DNA of 64,000 nucleotides from Plasmopara viticola (Eukaryota; Oomycota; Peronosporomycetes; Peronosporales; Peronosporaceae), in assembly GCA_001695595.3 (NCBI GenBank), contig MBPM02000010.1, positions 558,001 through 622,000 of the forward strand, in the 5' to 3' direction. Each line of letters starts with the position of its first letter. Position 1 is the first letter of the stretch. Below the pieces are notes generated by a model that was not told the origin of the DNA, made no database searches, and saw only the letters and a program-made list of their open reading frames with translations. Both the position numbers and the translations under genes were made by a program. Positions 9,801 to 22,626 of this stretch are shown one piece after another.

Positions 9801-12800
9801 CAACTTTCATGCGGCGAAAAGCTTGTTTTCCAACGTCGGGCCACCTTTTTTGCCAATCGCACCTTAGTATCTTCGAGAAATGAGCTAAAACCACAGTCAT
9901 GCAATTCATCAGCAAAAGTAAGCTATGCCGCTGAATGACGATTTGGTCGCTTATTAATGCACACCGGCGCCGCGCGCGTCGGTCACTCTTTGACCAAAGC
10001 AAACAATTTTCAAGCTTTATGATAGATCACGACCCGCCAACGCTAGCATCACTAATACAGAAGGTAAGAGACCCCATCGGCAGTAGCCTTCGGCACGTAC
10101 TACCAAGCCGTGGAATTTAATGGTGTCTCGATGTTGAGCTCAACCATATTAATATCGTGTAGTGTATCGATTCATGCCGTATTCCTGCGAATAAAAAAGG
10201 TATGAAGGCCACTTTATCTAAGCCTATCAGGCCGAGTTTCCTTAAAGGACTCTTGACTGTATCCCTTCCAAAGCCGCGCTTGTCTGAGCCGCATATTTAC
10301 AAGTCCGTGCGTCAAACTTTCCGTCCTATGCACTCGCAGCACACCCCACGAGGCCTGTGTCTGCTCTCGGATTAAAATTGTGCCTGATCAGCCAAAGCTC
10401 ATAGCTTATAATCTCGATACTATAAGAGTACGAGATGCAGTCAAAACGAACTTACTTCGCCTAATTTAGACCTTACACGCAGACCGCAAGTTTGGTTACT
10501 GCAATCGCTGTGGAGACTACACCAGGTACTATGAGTGTATATGGCATCATGGTAGTCTCCACGGACGGTATGTGTGAGGCACGCACATTTTTTCGAGCTC
10601 GGTGGCATAAAAAATCTGGGAGTTATTGCCGGCAAAGCAGTCTGTAGCGGTGGCATGCACGACTGATGAGTTGCCTGAGAGTAGTGATAAGGTAATGTAA
10701 AAGCTGGACCTAAATCAAATAGCTACCCTTCGTGACAACTACGGTAAAGTCTTTGTACGAATGGAAAGGTACTACTGGTACACGATTGCTTGCATTAAGG
10801 CTTGCGGTCTACTGCAAACAGACTGTTCAGTCTTTGGCTTGCAATCTCGAGCACCGCTTCTGCAGCAGATGTTATAGATCTTAACATTAGCTCTGTCTGT
10901 GCCGCTGCGCCTACAACCTCAAACGAAGTCTTGTCGAGAGGACTGGTCATCATAATCAATAGCATTCACAACGTCAGTGCGGTCTTACCGAAGTGAGCCT
11001 AAACATTCAGAAGTAGTCAGTGAGATCAAATTTTCTCAATCTGCTTGCGTACATCCCGGCGTCGGTGGTTCCACGTTTACCTATCGCGAGCCATTATACG
11101 GATTAGTTTTGTATACGTAGGTATTCCGTATGCTATTATTGTAGGGACATGAAGCGTATAAGCTAAGCTTCTACCATAGAGTCTTTAGTAAAGTGCAGTT
11201 GCGCTTTAGTCGTAGAGGCATGGAGGCATAGCTGCTTATTATACGAAATACTGAACTTTTAACTTGAATATATGTTCGGTTATGGCACAAGGCACCAAGT
11301 CGCTTTGGCGCAAAGTCTTCGACTTACTTTACGCATTGTAAAAGAGCATATCCCAGCATGGCGCTTGGCCAATCATTCTCCACCAATCCCAGAGTCAGAT
11401 TTTGCGCCAATAAAAGGATGAGGATCAGCGAAAACATTCGCGTATGATCAATGTGTAGCCCGCTAAGGCATGAACAGCGTCTGCAAATTGTTCGCTCTGA
11501 ACAGTATCAACAAGTGCAAACCATCTTACGTTCACTCTTTTGAATAAAGATATTCGAAGCAATCAATTAATAAACTTTACGATGAAAGTGTTAAATTTAC
11601 CTAGTCGAATGTACCCAGCTGAGCAACCCTGCGAGAATTCCCAATCGGTCAACAGAACCAGTATTGCCTGACAATTTTATCAGCAGGTCAAACTCCAAGT
11701 TAAGCCTGCCCGCAGAGGAAAGGTACACTTAAGCTTGCCAATGATGCGACCGCATTTGGCTCATCAAATCGTAGGCGCATTGGATTTGTGCGCACATCTA
11801 TCAGGCCCACCTCATCAAGTCAAACGCTTTCTCTCGACCGAGACAACAAACGGGGTTATATCAAGATAATGTGAGATTCCAAATATATAAGCATGATACA
11901 CCGATGTAAATTCGCGCTCAACCACGCCGAATGCTTCTTGTTTGAGTTTAAACTTTTACCGCTATCTAATTTAGTAAGCTTTGCATTTGTCACATGTTAC
12001 TTACGCGACACGGATCAATACGTTACCGACGAGGTGGTGACAGCTGTGACAAGAGCTATCGCATAATTCGGGCAATGCAATAATGAAAAAGCTATAGTGT
12101 CCTGCTCTTCTATTTCATACTTCACATCAGATGTATACATCAGAAAAACGAGACTTGCTCGATTCTCTCTGCGAGGCGACGCGACTTCATTATGATGCTG
12201 TGTGTATCACGAATAGCTTATCCTTTAGCAGATTAATCCTAATTTTGATGAGAGTATTCTTCATCGCAAGAGGCCCTTTGTCATAAATAGGCTTTTACTT
12301 ATTGTAGCTTTTTATGTTGTCAACATTTGAACACGACCACTTGATCCCACCCATCGCCATCTTCTTGCAGCGTTGCGTTGTCGACGTCAAAATTTGAAGC
12401 GACTGCGATGGTGACGAAATGTTACCGTTCGATTCGGGCTGGAATGGTCACTGAATCGATCGCGGTGTTGAATTTTTTTTGTCATGTCTTTAGATAGTTG
12501 ACGATAGTCGTTTTGTCGAGCTCATGCGATGGTTCTTTTCAAGATCCAGCCACACCAGGCAAGGCCAACATCGGTGCCTGTGAAAGCTTTTGCTAGTCGC
12601 CTTTGGTGCTGAGTCTCCTAAGCTCGCTTCATATTTTTCTCTCGGAGATTAGATAGTTGCCTAATCATTTCTGCGTAGATTGCCTTGTACTTGTGCAACT
12701 AGTCATCAAGGCCAAGTCGCTTCCTTCCTTTTTTCAGGTTTGATGAAATCGGCCAATCTACAACTGTCTACTTAAAGGCCTTGCTTATATAGTAAAGGAC

Positions 12801-15800
12801 CCCTAAAGGATTATTAATTTGCGGTAATAGTGAACGCAATTGTATCGACATAAAGCTTAATTTTGAGCATGCACTCGAGCAGTGCCCGCAAATGAATATT
12901 GTGGGTTTCAACATTTGTCTACCCTTATATGCACAGATTTGAATATAGCTATCATCAAACATTTTTTCGTACGCGGCAATTTTGTTATCGAACGATTAGA
13001 CGTCGCAAATGTAAATGAGCTACAACCTATCAATAGCATACCACACGAAGTGCAGGGTGTTATCATTGGTATGACACACTATCGATTGAGAAGTTGACAG
13101 ATTCTGTCGACTAAGTGGAGTACACATATATTTTTTCATTTGCCCGGATAATTTAACACATTTATTCTAGGAACTGGCATCTGTGCCTTGATGGTAGCCG
13201 CATTTTAAGTTAAGCGTGTACGGTGCATCGCGTACAATTTGGCATTCCTATACATAACGTCTGCGTGACTTCAACGAACTGACTGTTTAAATTATTCCTG
13301 CACCGTAGTTGCATACATGAATACGTTAATGTAGCCGCACTTTTCATTCGGTATAGACCACATAAGATTTAAATATCACATCCGAGTTCTTTTCATGTCG
13401 TACATCTCTTTTAAATTAGTTACACCAGCGACAAGTGTTACAGGACCACGTCCCGGCGTTGCTTTAACAAAAGGTAAAACAAATCCAGTAATTTATTGAC
13501 AACGAACCAGTAAGAACTTCTCAAAAGTCGCATGACCACCACTTTGGCTATGCCGACGGCTCTAGGAGATGTTTTGGATCGATCAAGAAAATTTCTCTTA
13601 GCCAAAAAAGGGTGCTGACGAATCGTGCCTTTGACCAGCATTTGATTCTTAAAAAACATACATCCAAGCTTAGTTGACATTTACTAAATGTATGACTTAG
13701 ACTCGTCTTATCCAAGACCACGATTCGTTGAGCATGAAGCATTGTCATTTTTGATTTCACGAACACGATGGTCTTGAAGAGACACTCCGAGTCATAATTG
13801 TGTCGGCGCGATCGAGGATTTACGCACCCAAAAAAAATGACGTCGAGCAGACTTCTGTGCTCATCAGAGATTCCGCTCAATAATTATAGTGCACAACGAA
13901 TGAGCACGCACCAGATTGCTCGATCTTTTACGTGCAACAATTGATGCCCCAAAAGATTGTTTCGAGTAAATTACGAGCCCTTTCACTTGCAACTATAGGA
14001 TCCCGATCTCAACGCATTGGTCTGAGCCTAATCATGTATGAAGCAAACGCTGTTCACGACGAGGAGGTAACGTTTACTCCACCAAAAAATAATAGGTGAT
14101 TGCCCATGTTGCCTTGGCTTCTAGTCGGTCATGTCATCCAGTACATGCAGCAAATGCGGTGTCCAACAAGCACTTGTCATAGTATACGTGCCATTCCATG
14201 TGCGGTGGTATGACCTTGTCTATATTGCCTCGACCTTAAACCAGCCATGTCACTCAGGACAGCTATGTATTACGACCATGGCCTAGTTTCTTACATGTCA
14301 CTCTACGCATCTCTACCACACAGAATTGTCATTGAACTAGCCATGCCTTCATCGGCATGCTGCAAGTGCTGCTTTATTAAGTGCGATGACGAGTGCTTTA
14401 CATTCTTCTCCACGCTTTGAGTTCCTGTGCTAAAATCCAATTACTTCTATATTTGTATTTCAATCTTTAGCACATTGATCGGTACGCATCTATTATAGAT
14501 TATCATTTTCTTGCGGTTTTCAGGCGACTAAGAATGGCCTTTTTAGCCTTGGCTAGCTTGGCATAGGGAATCCATTGACCAAACATGGTATATCTACCGA
14601 TGTAGCTGTTAACAAGCTTAGATCCATGAAATTAACCCGCCTGATTGCCTCATGCTTGCCTCTTCTTATCCATCGAGGGTCGGGTGTGTACAAAGCACCT
14701 TCTATCTGCCCTCGCTCGTGCACAGTCCATCTAAATTTGTCCTTTTGGGAGTAAATGGGCGAGCATTCTACTTCAAAAGCATCTCAGCTATGGACATATT
14801 AGCAAGCTCCTTCTTACTCTAGAGAAAGCTACGTCAGTTTACGTTCCAGCCATCGTGAGGGGGAAACGCCGCCTGAGTTGATATATTTTATGTAAGTAAT
14901 TATTTGCGTGTCACCTACCACTTCTTATACCCGCTTAAGCCATTCTTTGCTGATTCACCCGCGAAAGAACGGTCACTATCATGCACCTTGGATTTTTGAA
15001 AAGCTCTCTCCTTACTTCTCTGTAAAAGTTTCACGCTCACCATTAGCGACTTTGGCTCGTACAGGTCATCTGCCGCGAGTATCGACGCAGACAACTTAAT
15101 CATCATTTAAAATAACTTCAAAAAAACGATCTTATGGCTGAAGTTTGCATCTATAGTCGTAATAATTATGTCTGGTCCACGTTAATTTTGCACTTTCGTC
15201 GGTCCGCACAAGCCAATCAATTTATTTGGCCCAATTTGTAGGCCTTGAGGCAATCCATAGTGCTCCATAATTTAAAAGGTTCAATTTATTCGACTAAGCC
15301 GACTAAGTCGTAGATTGACTGCAAATGTTACTAGATCCAGCGAAGCTGTAGTAGTCAATAGCTTAGATTATGCATGGGCTCAGATCTCTGACATTTCTTC
15401 TTACACTTTTAAACCAAGAAAAGCCACAGATTGCTTTCTTTCCGACTTTATGGGTTTTGATTCGTCTTGATATTAAAACCTCGTAAAGATCCGATACTTA
15501 AAAGTATGAGCGGAGTGGTTTTCGATTTATCGATTAGCAAACTTTGTGTGGGGTTATTGTCTACAATTGATTACTGAGGTTACCACATAAAAACACATGG
15601 CCCAATGATCACTGCTTTTACAGGCATTACTGCCCTATGTAATACTGCTCAAAGAAGTGCATGTGTAAGCAGCGGGCATTTGGGTTTTTGTGGTGACCAG
15701 TGCTAAATTCTGCATGTTCAAAACATCGTTTGACATAATACGGTACCCCGGCCAGCTCATGAGGTATACACTGGCTTGTGAAATTTCGCTACCTGAAGTA

Positions 15801-17148
15801 CTAAAGTTAATTGGTAGAGCTTAATTGCTCTGATTTTAACAGGTTGAAATGTTCTTGTACTGTTCAAAAAGTATAAATTAGGAAATGCTGTTTACGCAGC
15901 TTAATTACGTTATCCGAAAGTGAAGTAGATTTGCATTTTTGCTCTATCATTATTTATATGTTTATTATACACATCAGTTGCGATTTCAATCTGAATCTGT
16001 ATTCGTCTAAACGGCCAAAAGAGCGCACAAGCCACCAAATTGTTTGTGTATAATTAAACAACATTAATCACTTAATTTTTATAGGTATCGCGAGAAAAAA
16101 AGGCATAGTGTTAGCGCTTTTAGTAGCTGAATGCCTACAAGGATCCTCTAGCATACTCTTGTGGCAGTACTTTTCATTGAGTCTATAATGCTATACTTTT
16201 TTTCGACTAAGCCGTATCAAGACTAACTATGTCTTACTTATCGCATAAATTTTCTAGTTCTGATTAGGCCGTATTGTGTCTAATCAAAACTCCCTTATCC
16301 TATTTCACGTAGTACATACATTAGCCAATTATGATAAATGGCTTATCAAAAACTCATTTAACGTATATGCTATCACAAGACTTGGGTTTGCGTATAGCTC
16401 TACTATAGTGTCATTTTGCATTATACTGTAAACTTTACAACAACGTTCTCTTTAGTATTTTTATTCCCGCTAAGCCGCTTTCCAACGGGTGTTAATACAA
16501 GATGATACGTATTTGCACTGCTCTTCAGCAGTAGTAGCAATTTTAAGTCTAGCATCTCGTTACTATCGACTTTGCTGCAAGAGACTTTTCAGTATCGAAC
16601 TTCAAGCTTGTGGTGTAGAGACGGTGGTACAATCTTGCATCTGAAATTTTACTGAAGCTAATTGATACGCGAGTTTTCTTCGTAGGATAATCTTTTTACT
16701 GCTGAAAATGTTGCAACTCAGCGAAGTTTGTCAAAGCTGTCTTTCATTTCCGATGACCATGATGTACTAGGTGGCATCTTAGCCCGGCTTCTGGTTACCT
16801 TAAAGCTTGAAGGGTGAGCTTTCAATGTCGCTCATGTCCCCATGTATGATGTACTATGCTAAGATAGTCATCTCATCTTCATGTAGGCACTTCTTGATTT
16901 TGTTCACCAATCTAAATCGGGGCTTTTACCATTTTCGCCCGTTTTATAATCAGGCAAAGTACCGACAACAGTCCGAAGGTTGAATTTACCTGAGCGCGTG
17001 CTTCTAGAACCTCATCAGATGCCACTAAAAGTCTATGTCAGCGTCTTTAAAGGCTTGATTAAAAGGATGGTTATCATCTTAGCTGGACGTACCTTCATGA
17101 AATCTAGCAGCATGGCTAATTTATAAAGCCTATTCTGGAAGTGAATAT
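6828..17148. other. 10-kb gene-poor region
   Basis: I see no gene I can support. Frames of up to 110 codons (for example minus 9682-10002 and minus 13548-13880) lack recognisable motifs and have the composition of the surrounding AT-rich DNA. There is an 11-bp inverted repeat GTGGAGACTAC (10510-10520) / GTAGTCTCCAC (10552-10562) with no clear role. The region is probably old, heavily mutated element DNA. Confidence 0.5.
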
Positions 17149-17160
17149 TCGCCGGGGTGT

Positions 17161-18297
17161 GTATTACGTTATCGCGTTGCCAAGGTATGCACGTGCTAGG
17201 CTCAGTCTGGCTAGTCCACGGCATAGAGTGGTGTCCGCATACGTCGAGTCTCGTTCGGCGGGCAGTGCATCCAGCACCGAGGTCGTGAGGGTCTTCCATT
17301 TCTTTCGGTCTTGTGCAAGGGTACGTACCACTTCGAGGTCTTGTGCTGTCCGGAGTCGAAAGCCGGAGCCACGGGAAACAAGATTGTGGTCGAGTGTCGA
17401 GGGGAGCGTGGTGCGGGGACGTCCGCGCCAATTTGCTGCGGTGGAGAAGAAGTAGGCACGCATCTGAAGGTTAGCTGGAATGTCGGGATAGCGGCGAAGT
17501 ACATGGCCAAACAGGCGCCAGCGAGCTTGTGTCAGTCGTAGTCTCAGCGGCCGCTCATCACAGAGGTCGTAGAGTCTTGCATTCGAAATGGGTCGGGGGT
17601 AGCGATAGCCAAGAGCGTAGCGAAGCTGGCGGCGATGGAAACTCTCGAGGCCGTGGAGCTCTGACTTGGTAAGAGCCCAGTTGTACAGCAGAATCGGTAG
17701 AACGTAGGTGTTGTACAATCGAATGCGTGTCTTGGGTGAGATGAACGTAGGGCGGAGCCAGACGGACCAGAGGCGGTGGAGCGCGAGGGTGGCCAGGGAC
17801 TTGCGTCGGGATAGATCTTTAATATCGCCGAGGAGTGTTCCGAGCTTCTTAGTGTGGTGCCAGGTTTTTTCTCGGGATCGGGCGTGTCGAGTGGCGCCCG
17901 ACGGGTTGCAGTGGCGGCGGATTTCGGTGACTTCGGTCTTGGCTTCGTTTTTTTTTTTTTTCAGGGTAAGAAGGAAGTCATCAATGCGGTGCTCACCTCT
18001 ATCGTAGATCTTGGTTTCTCGGAGGCCAAGGATATCGACGCGGTAGCGCCGGAGATCTTCGGGGAGTGTTTCGTGCTTCTTGCGCTTCGAACCTAGAGAA
18101 TTCATCTTAAAGGAGCCAATCCGGATGCGGTTGGCGCGGTTAAGGGCGTGGAAGGGGGTTTGGCCTGGTGCTGGAGACCGTCGCGTCGAGGGTGAGACTC
18201 GTTAGAGACCTGCAGATGCCCGAGAGCACCTGCCCGAAGCGCGAGCATTAAGCCCCCGCGCTTGGAAGGAGGGCGTCACCCCAACCTTTTCCGAAAA
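17161..18297 (-). mobile_element. Internally deleted LINE, copy C
   Basis: 1137-bp element flanked by TCGCCGGGGTGT on both sides (17149-17160 and 18298-18309), a perfect 12-base target site duplication. In element orientation it has the same 5' end as the short derivatives. It then has the start of an endonuclease-like region, a deletion junction at a T-run (plus strand 17948-17961), and the C-terminal part of the reverse transcriptase polyprotein to the 3' end. Unlike the other copies it lacks the repeated ATACA tail. It is the only copy in the window that shows the parent's coding sequence. Confidence 0.93.
17164..18105 (-). CDS. LINE endonuclease/reverse transcriptase remnant, open 313-codon frame
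   Basis: Residues 1-45 resemble the N-terminal strand of an AP-type endonuclease (N-S-L-G, then R-R-Y-R-V-D-I-L-G-L-R-E-T-K, where the family usually has L-Q-E-T). After a Lys-rich junction near residues 48-53 the protein resumes in the region downstream of the reverse transcriptase palm, with Y-N-T-Y-V-L-P-I-L-L-Y-N as seen after the thumb in many LINEs. A basic C-terminal domain follows. The catalytic palm (FADD box) and most of the endonuclease are deleted, so no retrotransposition activity is expected. The frame is nonetheless open across the deletion and even upstream of the first ATG, which suggests recent origin. The stop codon lies in the sequence ATAACGTAATAC at the very 3' end of the element, leaving essentially no 3' untranslated region. 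Confidence 0.7.
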   Translation of the reverse strand: MNSLGSKRKKHETLPEDLRRYRVDILGLRETKIYDRGEHRIDDFLLTLKKKKNEAKTEVTEIRRHCNPSGATRHARSREKTWHHTKKLGTLLGDIKDLSRRKSLATLALHRLWSVWLRPTFISPKTRIRLYNTYVLPILLYNWALTKSELHGLESFHRRQLRYALGYRYPRPISNARLYDLCDERPLRLRLTQARWRLFGHVLRRYPDIPANLQMRAYFFSTAANWRGRPRTTLPSTLDHNLVSRGSGFRLRTAQDLEVVRTLAQDRKKWKTLTTSVLDALPAERDSTYADTTLCRGLARLSLARAYLGNAIT

Positions 18298-18355
18298 TCG
18301 CCGGGGTGTATCAATTCAAAAGCTAACATTAAGCAAAGTATATAAATTCAAAAAC

Positions 18356-18750
18356 TTAAAGCATAAATTGCTGAATCGGCGCAGCCTTGAGCTTTTTTAG
18401 AAGGGTCAGCAGCTTCTGCGCGACCGAATGCACACGCGTGAGGCTGCTTTTTATATTGACTACGGCGGTCAGGTCGTTGCTACTTTTGGTGATTGATCCC
18501 TTGAGTAGGAAAGCAATCTTTTTATCCGTGCAATCTTCGGGTCTGATGAAGTTGACGTTTGCGCGTTCCAGCTTAAGGTGACTGCGCTGCGTGCGAAAGT
18601 CATTCTTCCAGTAAGCTCCAGGTCCGTCTGGCTGCTTGAAGGGACAACGTTAGGGGTACTCAGCGTCTAAGCCTTTTAGTCCCTTTCGGTCAAGTTGGAC
18701 TCGTCTCACTAGCAAGGTCGAGCACATGGGAGATGCTTTGATGAGGTGTT
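18356..18750 (-). pseudogene. Unrecognised coding relic next to LINE copy C
   Basis: On the minus strand a frame runs for about 130 codons with one internal stop in its first third and ends at TAA (18356-18358). The readable part is well mixed in composition, with A-Y-W-K-N-D-F-R-T, then F-I-R-P-E-D-C-T-D-K-K-I-A-F-L-L-K-G, and an alpha-helical looking Leu/Lys-rich C-terminus. This is coding-like and unlike the AT-rich noise nearby. I do not recognise the family. LINE copy C sits about 47 bases downstream of its stop. Confidence 0.5.
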
Positions 18751-21100
18751 GGGGATACCTTGAAATTCGTATAAGACTTTGATTGTAATACCTTACAAGA
18801 CATTCAAATTAAATCAATCGTGTTCACTGGCACCGGCTTTAAAGTTTGATAATTTTTGCTGCCCCATGCCTTTTCAAGGTCATGGCAATGTCGACAAACG
18901 ATACTTCATATTGCTCGCAAGAATTAGGTTTGATTGATACGCCAACATTTTTCACACCTTCATCAAACGTATTGGAATCTCTCTTTCTATATATTTGTCG
19001 ATCTAGTTTTGGTTATTATAGACGGATTTATTTGCATTTCCGGCCCTGTTAGTCGTTTATAACCGATTCTCATAATTATTTCCTTAAACAACCAAGCCCA
19101 TGTTAACCTGGATGAAATTTAATTTTGAGCCTTTTCGCATTAATACTCAAGGCATTCTTCTTTACTGAGCTACCAAATATCTGGTATCTGAACCTGTTTG
19201 TATGGAAGTTTGTAAAGCCTGTTAGTGCGTGACCCCCGTTGTTCAGTGAAATCAATAATCTAGCTTGTCGGCCTTCGAAGCAGCATATACCGCCGTGTCT
19301 TAAACCCATCATTGACCCATAATATGTCTAGAAAAAATCTACTGCAAACATCAGCAAACAGATTTCAAAAAAATGAGACAGCATAAATGAAGGCAAGCAC
19401 CGTGTATCTTCCCTACACCAGAGCAAAAGTCTGAAAAATTCTTATGAGCTTAGAACCCACAAGAAGTACTCGGAATTTACTGGTGCGTACTTCATGGCAA
19501 GAAAATATTCCCCTATTTGAATAAGATTGTTATATTCGGCATTCCTAAGCTCATTGTACCAGACACGATGATTTTTAATGACCGTCCTCATCAAGTCGCA
19601 GTAAAGCGCAACCGACAGAATAGTAAGAAATGTCGCAAACGAAGCTATACGGCTTTGTGTACTATCATAGCCAGAGCAGGGGCCTCACAAAGACATTTTT
19701 CAATACTATTATACGCTGGGTATCTCAGCACCTTGATGTCCTCCTTTAAAAGATTGGCCATAGGCTTTCTTAGACCTGCGTAGCCAGCATTGCGCTTGTA
19801 CGTGTTTCTAGCTACTTCTCCTTTTTCTGGAAGTGTGGCTTAAACCTAGTAAGAATGGCCTTAATTTGGAATATGGTGACTGAGTCACAATCATTTGATA
19901 TGAAGGTGACGCATGTTTAGGTTTGTCAGCGAGCAAAAGCTTGAGTATTATAAAACGGTACATATCGATTGCGCGACCATTTGTCCTTCGAAGTATGTGT
20001 AGTTCTGTTATAACTAAAGCACACGAAATTGGCGGATAATTACATATCCCTATCTACGTGTGAAGGACGCGCCAGAGTCTAATAAGACTCTAAATGGATT
20101 TTTTCACACTAGTACACTTTCGTGCACAAACTACCGTCCACTGTTGCTGCATTCTCCTTCAAGAGCTATTAAGTTCCACGGCTAGGCTCCCATGGTGTAC
20201 ATAATGAGAACTTAGTTCTTTCCAGTCGAGCACCTGTTGACGTAGCTCCGAGGGCGAGGCTCCTGCCAGCGAATATTTACGCCCTTGGGCAAGACGCAGG
20301 CTCCTTTTGTCAATTTCTTTGGTACCGCTCTCTCGTCCATTGCAGCTATAGAAGCGAATGTTGGCTTGGCACTTTTGGGGCCGAACTTGGGTTTGCGGCT
20401 TCTCACACGTCATCCTGAAGGACGAATATATACCCACTCAAAGCATTCTTGATTTTTTACGCTATATCCTTTTCGGTAGTCTTTGTGCGGCATAAGTGAC
20501 CGCTTATTTTCGGAGGGTCAAAATCACCTCTTTCATCCTTGCTGCGTGTACTTTACATGCTGAGCAACAGGCCGGTTACCTTAACTTAGTCTCGTCCATT
20601 AATTACTACAGAAGTGGTGCGCTAGTATCGAAGGCCGTTATCGCTCTCAACCCATGAACACATACATGTGCTTTCACTTTCCTTGCTTGCAGACAAGAGG
20701 CAGGAACGCTGGTGGAACTTAACTTTTTTTTATTAGTTGAGTTCCCATCTGTCCTTCGTGTGCTTCTATGAAACAATTTTCTTGACGAAATTGTTCAAAA
20801 ATAAGTGTCCAGTTCTTAGCGCGGTCTCCCAGGGAAGAAAGTGTGAACAATACGTGCATTAGATTACCCTTTACTAAGGTTGCCTTTGGACATCTCGTTC
20901 TATCCAGAAGTAAAGGTTCGGCTTTCCTTTCTTCTCAAAATAGAAGCTGGGCTTTACTGACTTGTACTTTACAGTAGGCACTACCATCGAGGCTTATTGA
21001 GCCTAGCTGTGAGAAAAAAGTACGTGTAGAGCTCAAACTTAACGACACTTTCCAGCTGCTCGGAAATAAGAGGCCTAGAAGCTTGGCCGCCTCGTCAGGT
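18751..21100. other. Gene-free stretch
   Basis: No supported gene. A peptide near 19520-19600 (plus), F-G-I-P-K-L-I-V-P-D, faintly resembles the retroviral-type integrase H-G-x-P-x-x-I-V-S-D motif, but the following residues do not support it. A frame at 20212-20406 (minus) is Pro/Lys/Arg-rich without recognisable domains. Confidence 0.45.
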
Positions 21101-21109
21101 CTACAAATA

Positions 21110-21240
21110 CCTGCGGCTCTCTCGAGCAGCGCATACTGCGCGTTAGACAGATGAGGAAGTCGAGCTATCCAACCCAGAATTTCAGATTCTTAGTAGATTA
21201 TTTGCGCATGTGGGCGTAGGATTGACTATTTCGTAATGGG
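21110..21240 (+). repeat. Diverged repeat, inverted partner of 585-735
   Basis: See the partner. This copy includes the ACGCCCACATGCGCAAAT-like block in reverse complement and a C-A-C-G-R-R-I-D-Y-like peptide on the plus strand, interrupted by stops. The sequence for about 200 bases downstream is also loosely coding-like but broken. Confidence 0.5.
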
Positions 21241-21574
21241 GTCAAACAAAAAAGGTGTTCAAGACGATACTAAATTATCTGGTGAAATATCGTGTGCTGC
21301 CCCTGGTTCTACGGAATCGAATTGTGCAATACTTGTAATTGCTAGAAAAAATTCTTCCCCTAATTCCGATTCTTGGTAGCAACTAATTTTGCTCCCTCGA
21401 CCATGCCAAGGACCTTATCTTCAATGGATGCATAATAAGGCCGATGAAGAGCCACAATTCTTTTAGACTTCTTTTGACGGACAGCTTGGCTTTATATGAC
21501 GGCTCGTTACAAATCAGGCAATTTAGTGCGAGCTGACTGCATGACCGATTTTTCGGGCCTCAATCCTTATACAA

Positions 21575-21640
21575 GCGACATCGCTTAATCTCTATATATT
21601 AAAAGTATCTGTTTGACTCCGCGACATCGCTTAATCTCTC
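21575..21640 (+). repeat. Short direct repeat
   Basis: The 19-base unit GCGACATCGCTTAATCTCT occurs twice within about 65 bases. No role seen. Confidence 0.8.
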
Positions 21641-21954
21641 ATTAGTAACGAATCTGTTTTACTTCTATGCATATGTATGTTTGAAAGAAGATCAGGTTAT
21701 CACAATGATCAACGTGTGTTAGTAGTCAAATGGTCTTTTGTTAGACTGAAAGAGGCACGACTGCGAAAAATAATATTTTTATTAAGCTTGGAATTCACAT
21801 ATGCGTCACAATATATACTTATTTGCTACTTTCATTCGAAGTCGACACATGTAACGCTATTTTCGACAATCATGCATCAAACGTGCCTCTATCGAGCATG
21901 AAAGTTACGATTGAAGTGTATACAGAACGATTGCCATGTATTTTTTGTCTAAGG

Positions 21955-22626
21955 TTGAAATAGGCGTTCTTTGGCATAATTGAGTGGAATTTGCTTGTTA
22001 CCATCAGTTCACTCACCAATCGTCAGTAGCGACTTTGCATATTTGTAGACAAAATCGCTGGGTGGCATGATCTGCGCTCACAATTCTGTAGAATAAAGAA
22101 ACTGCACGAATGACTCACACGATACCACAGCGAACTGAAGAGTATTTTTAGACTCTACCTTTCTTACGTTGGAGGCGAATTTCGTATTGCTTAATCTTAT
22201 CGGGTACCATTCTGGCTCATGCACAAAGTGGTCGTGACTGGTGAATCTGTAGAAGGTCGTAACGTGCGCCTTTTATCATCATCTCACGGGCTTGATTTTT
22301 ATGGGCAAGACTGAGAAAGCCGCACCATGTTGTCGAGTAACAGAGCGCAAGATGACGTGCTCGTAATCGGAGCAGTATTTGAGTTGCGTTATCAATTAGA
22401 AAGGTGTCCGCGAACACTTAGAAACTGGACCCATTTCAAAGGGATTCATTCACTGCTGAGATTTACTAGCGATGTCCCTTGCGGAACCTCGCGCAATGCT
22501 AGATACGAAATACAACGAAACACAGCAGCAAGTACTTTGTTATCGGAGTAGCTGACAAGATTCACATTAAGGAATAGCAGAATGCTTTGGGTTTTTACGA
22601 GTCGAAGTCAATTGATACAAATTAAA
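21955..22626. repeat. Segmental duplication, second copy, left part
   Basis: Collinear with about 960-1530. The alignment stops at the left edge of the inverted-repeat element (22627) and resumes after its right edge at about 23550, which corresponds to about 1569 in the other copy. Confidence 0.7.

Noticed and set aside
9682..10002. 106-codon minus-strand frame
   Set aside because: No domain, no homology seen by eye, composition as in surrounding AT-rich DNA, and overlapped by an opposite frame.
13548..13880. 110-codon minus-strand frame
   Set aside because: Overlaps another frame of similar length on the same strand. No motif or context supports either.
17141..17541. Plus-strand frames across LINE copy C
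   Set aside because: Antisense shadows of the 313-codon LINE frame.
19517..19783. Possible integrase-like F-G-I-P-K-L-I-V-P-D peptide
   Set aside because: Only ten residues fit and the rest of the frame does not resemble an integrase.
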